A stretch of DNA of 5,218 nucleotides from Asaia bogorensis. GTDB taxonomy: Bacteria; Pseudomonadota; Alphaproteobacteria; Acetobacterales; Acetobacteraceae. The notes under the pieces were generated by a model that was not told the origin of the DNA, ran no database searches, and was given only the letters and a program-made list of their open reading frames with translations. The stretch spans positions 1 through 5,218 of the forward strand of contig CAMCZJ010000216.1 in NCBI GenBank assembly GCA_945886995.1, read 5' to 3'. Positions 4,917 through 5,218 of this stretch are shown one piece after another; position 1 is the first letter of the stretch; every line of letters begins with the position of its first letter. The position numbers were made by a program, and so were the translations under genes.

Positions 4917-5218
4917 TTAGGCCGACTGGCCCGAAGCGAGCCCGCCCTTGCCCATCAGATCGGCAACGACTTCCCAATTCACCAGCTTGTTCAGGAAGTT
5001 ATCCAGGTAATTCGGGCGCACATTGCGGAAATCCAGGTAATAGGCGTGTTCCCACACATCCACACCCAGAATGGGCTTGCCTTCGCCAGTGGAAATCGGG
5101 TTGGCGCCATTCGGCGTCTTGGTCACCTTCAGCTTGCCGTCGGCGCCAATGATCAGCCAGGCCCAGCCTGAGCCAAACTGCGTCACACCCGCCTGCTTAA
5201 AGGCTTCCTTGAAGGCCG
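4917..5218 (-). CDS. Superoxide dismutase, Fe/Mn family (C-terminal part; 5' end beyond window)
   Basis: The visible 99 residues are the C-terminal metal-binding half of an Fe/Mn superoxide dismutase, which converts superoxide to oxygen and hydrogen peroxide. The frame is open to the window edge and begins AFKEAFKQAGVTQFGSGWAWL, so the GTG at 5184-5186 is an internal valine and not the start. The signature DVWEHAYY (fragment residues 53-60) supplies two metal ligands, the aspartate D53 and histidine H57. The other two ligands lie in the missing N-terminal half. Where E. coli Mn-SOD has an active-site glutamine (NQD), this protein has N36-G37, which favours an iron-type or cambialistic enzyme. 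No C-terminal extension is seen. It ends at a TAA and shares the terminator with yajC. Confidence 0.95.
   Translation of the reverse strand, partial: AFKEAFKQAGVTQFGSGWAWLIIGADGKLKVTKTPNGANPISTGEGKPILGVDVWEHAYYLDFRNVRPNYLDNFLNKLVNWEVVADLMGKGGLASGQSA

Overview
This 5.2 kb window is ordinary, densely coded chromosomal DNA from a GC-rich Alphaproteobacterium, possibly Rhodospirillales/Acetobacteraceae. The assignment rests on protein style only: a YajC beginning with a short TPAYAQ-type N-terminus, a DUF815 ATPase beside it, and an Fe-type superoxide dismutase. Lineage below class level is a guess. No mobile element, CRISPR array, phage gene or obvious novel system is visible.

Layout from left to right. 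Positions 1-181 hold no convincing gene, only small inverted repeats. A tRNA-Ser(GCU) gene lies on the minus strand (185-274, CCA encoded at 182-184), with a good sigma70-like promoter (312-340) just after the stop of the next gene. That gene is a nu-class (YfcG/YghU-like) glutathione S-transferase (356-988, minus). Upstream of it is a Prx5-type peroxiredoxin (1049-1531, minus). The two probably form a prx-gst operon, with a GC-rich stem-loop in the 60-bp gap and a promoter candidate at 1556-1584. A 169-bp divergent spacer separates this pair from a soluble lytic murein transglycosylase (1701-3530, plus). That gene converges, with only 14 bp between stops, on a DUF815-family AAA ATPase (3545-4408, minus). 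Divergent from the ATPase across 89 bp is yajC (4498-4845, plus), followed by a clear bidirectional intrinsic terminator (4868-4899). The same terminator serves the convergent superoxide dismutase gene (4917 to beyond 5218, minus), of which only the C-terminal 99 residues are present.

How the genes relate: peroxiredoxin, glutathione S-transferase and superoxide dismutase all belong to thiol/oxidative-stress defence. The transglycosylase acts on peptidoglycan in the periplasm, and YajC is an inner-membrane partner of the Sec translocon. The ATPase has no established function. The most useful second looks are the prx-gst pairing with its intercistronic hairpin, the tRNA promoter abutting gst, the inverted repeats around the yajC -10 region, the absence of secD/secF after yajC, and the lack of a ribosome binding site on the ATPase gene. 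All promoter calls are by eye.
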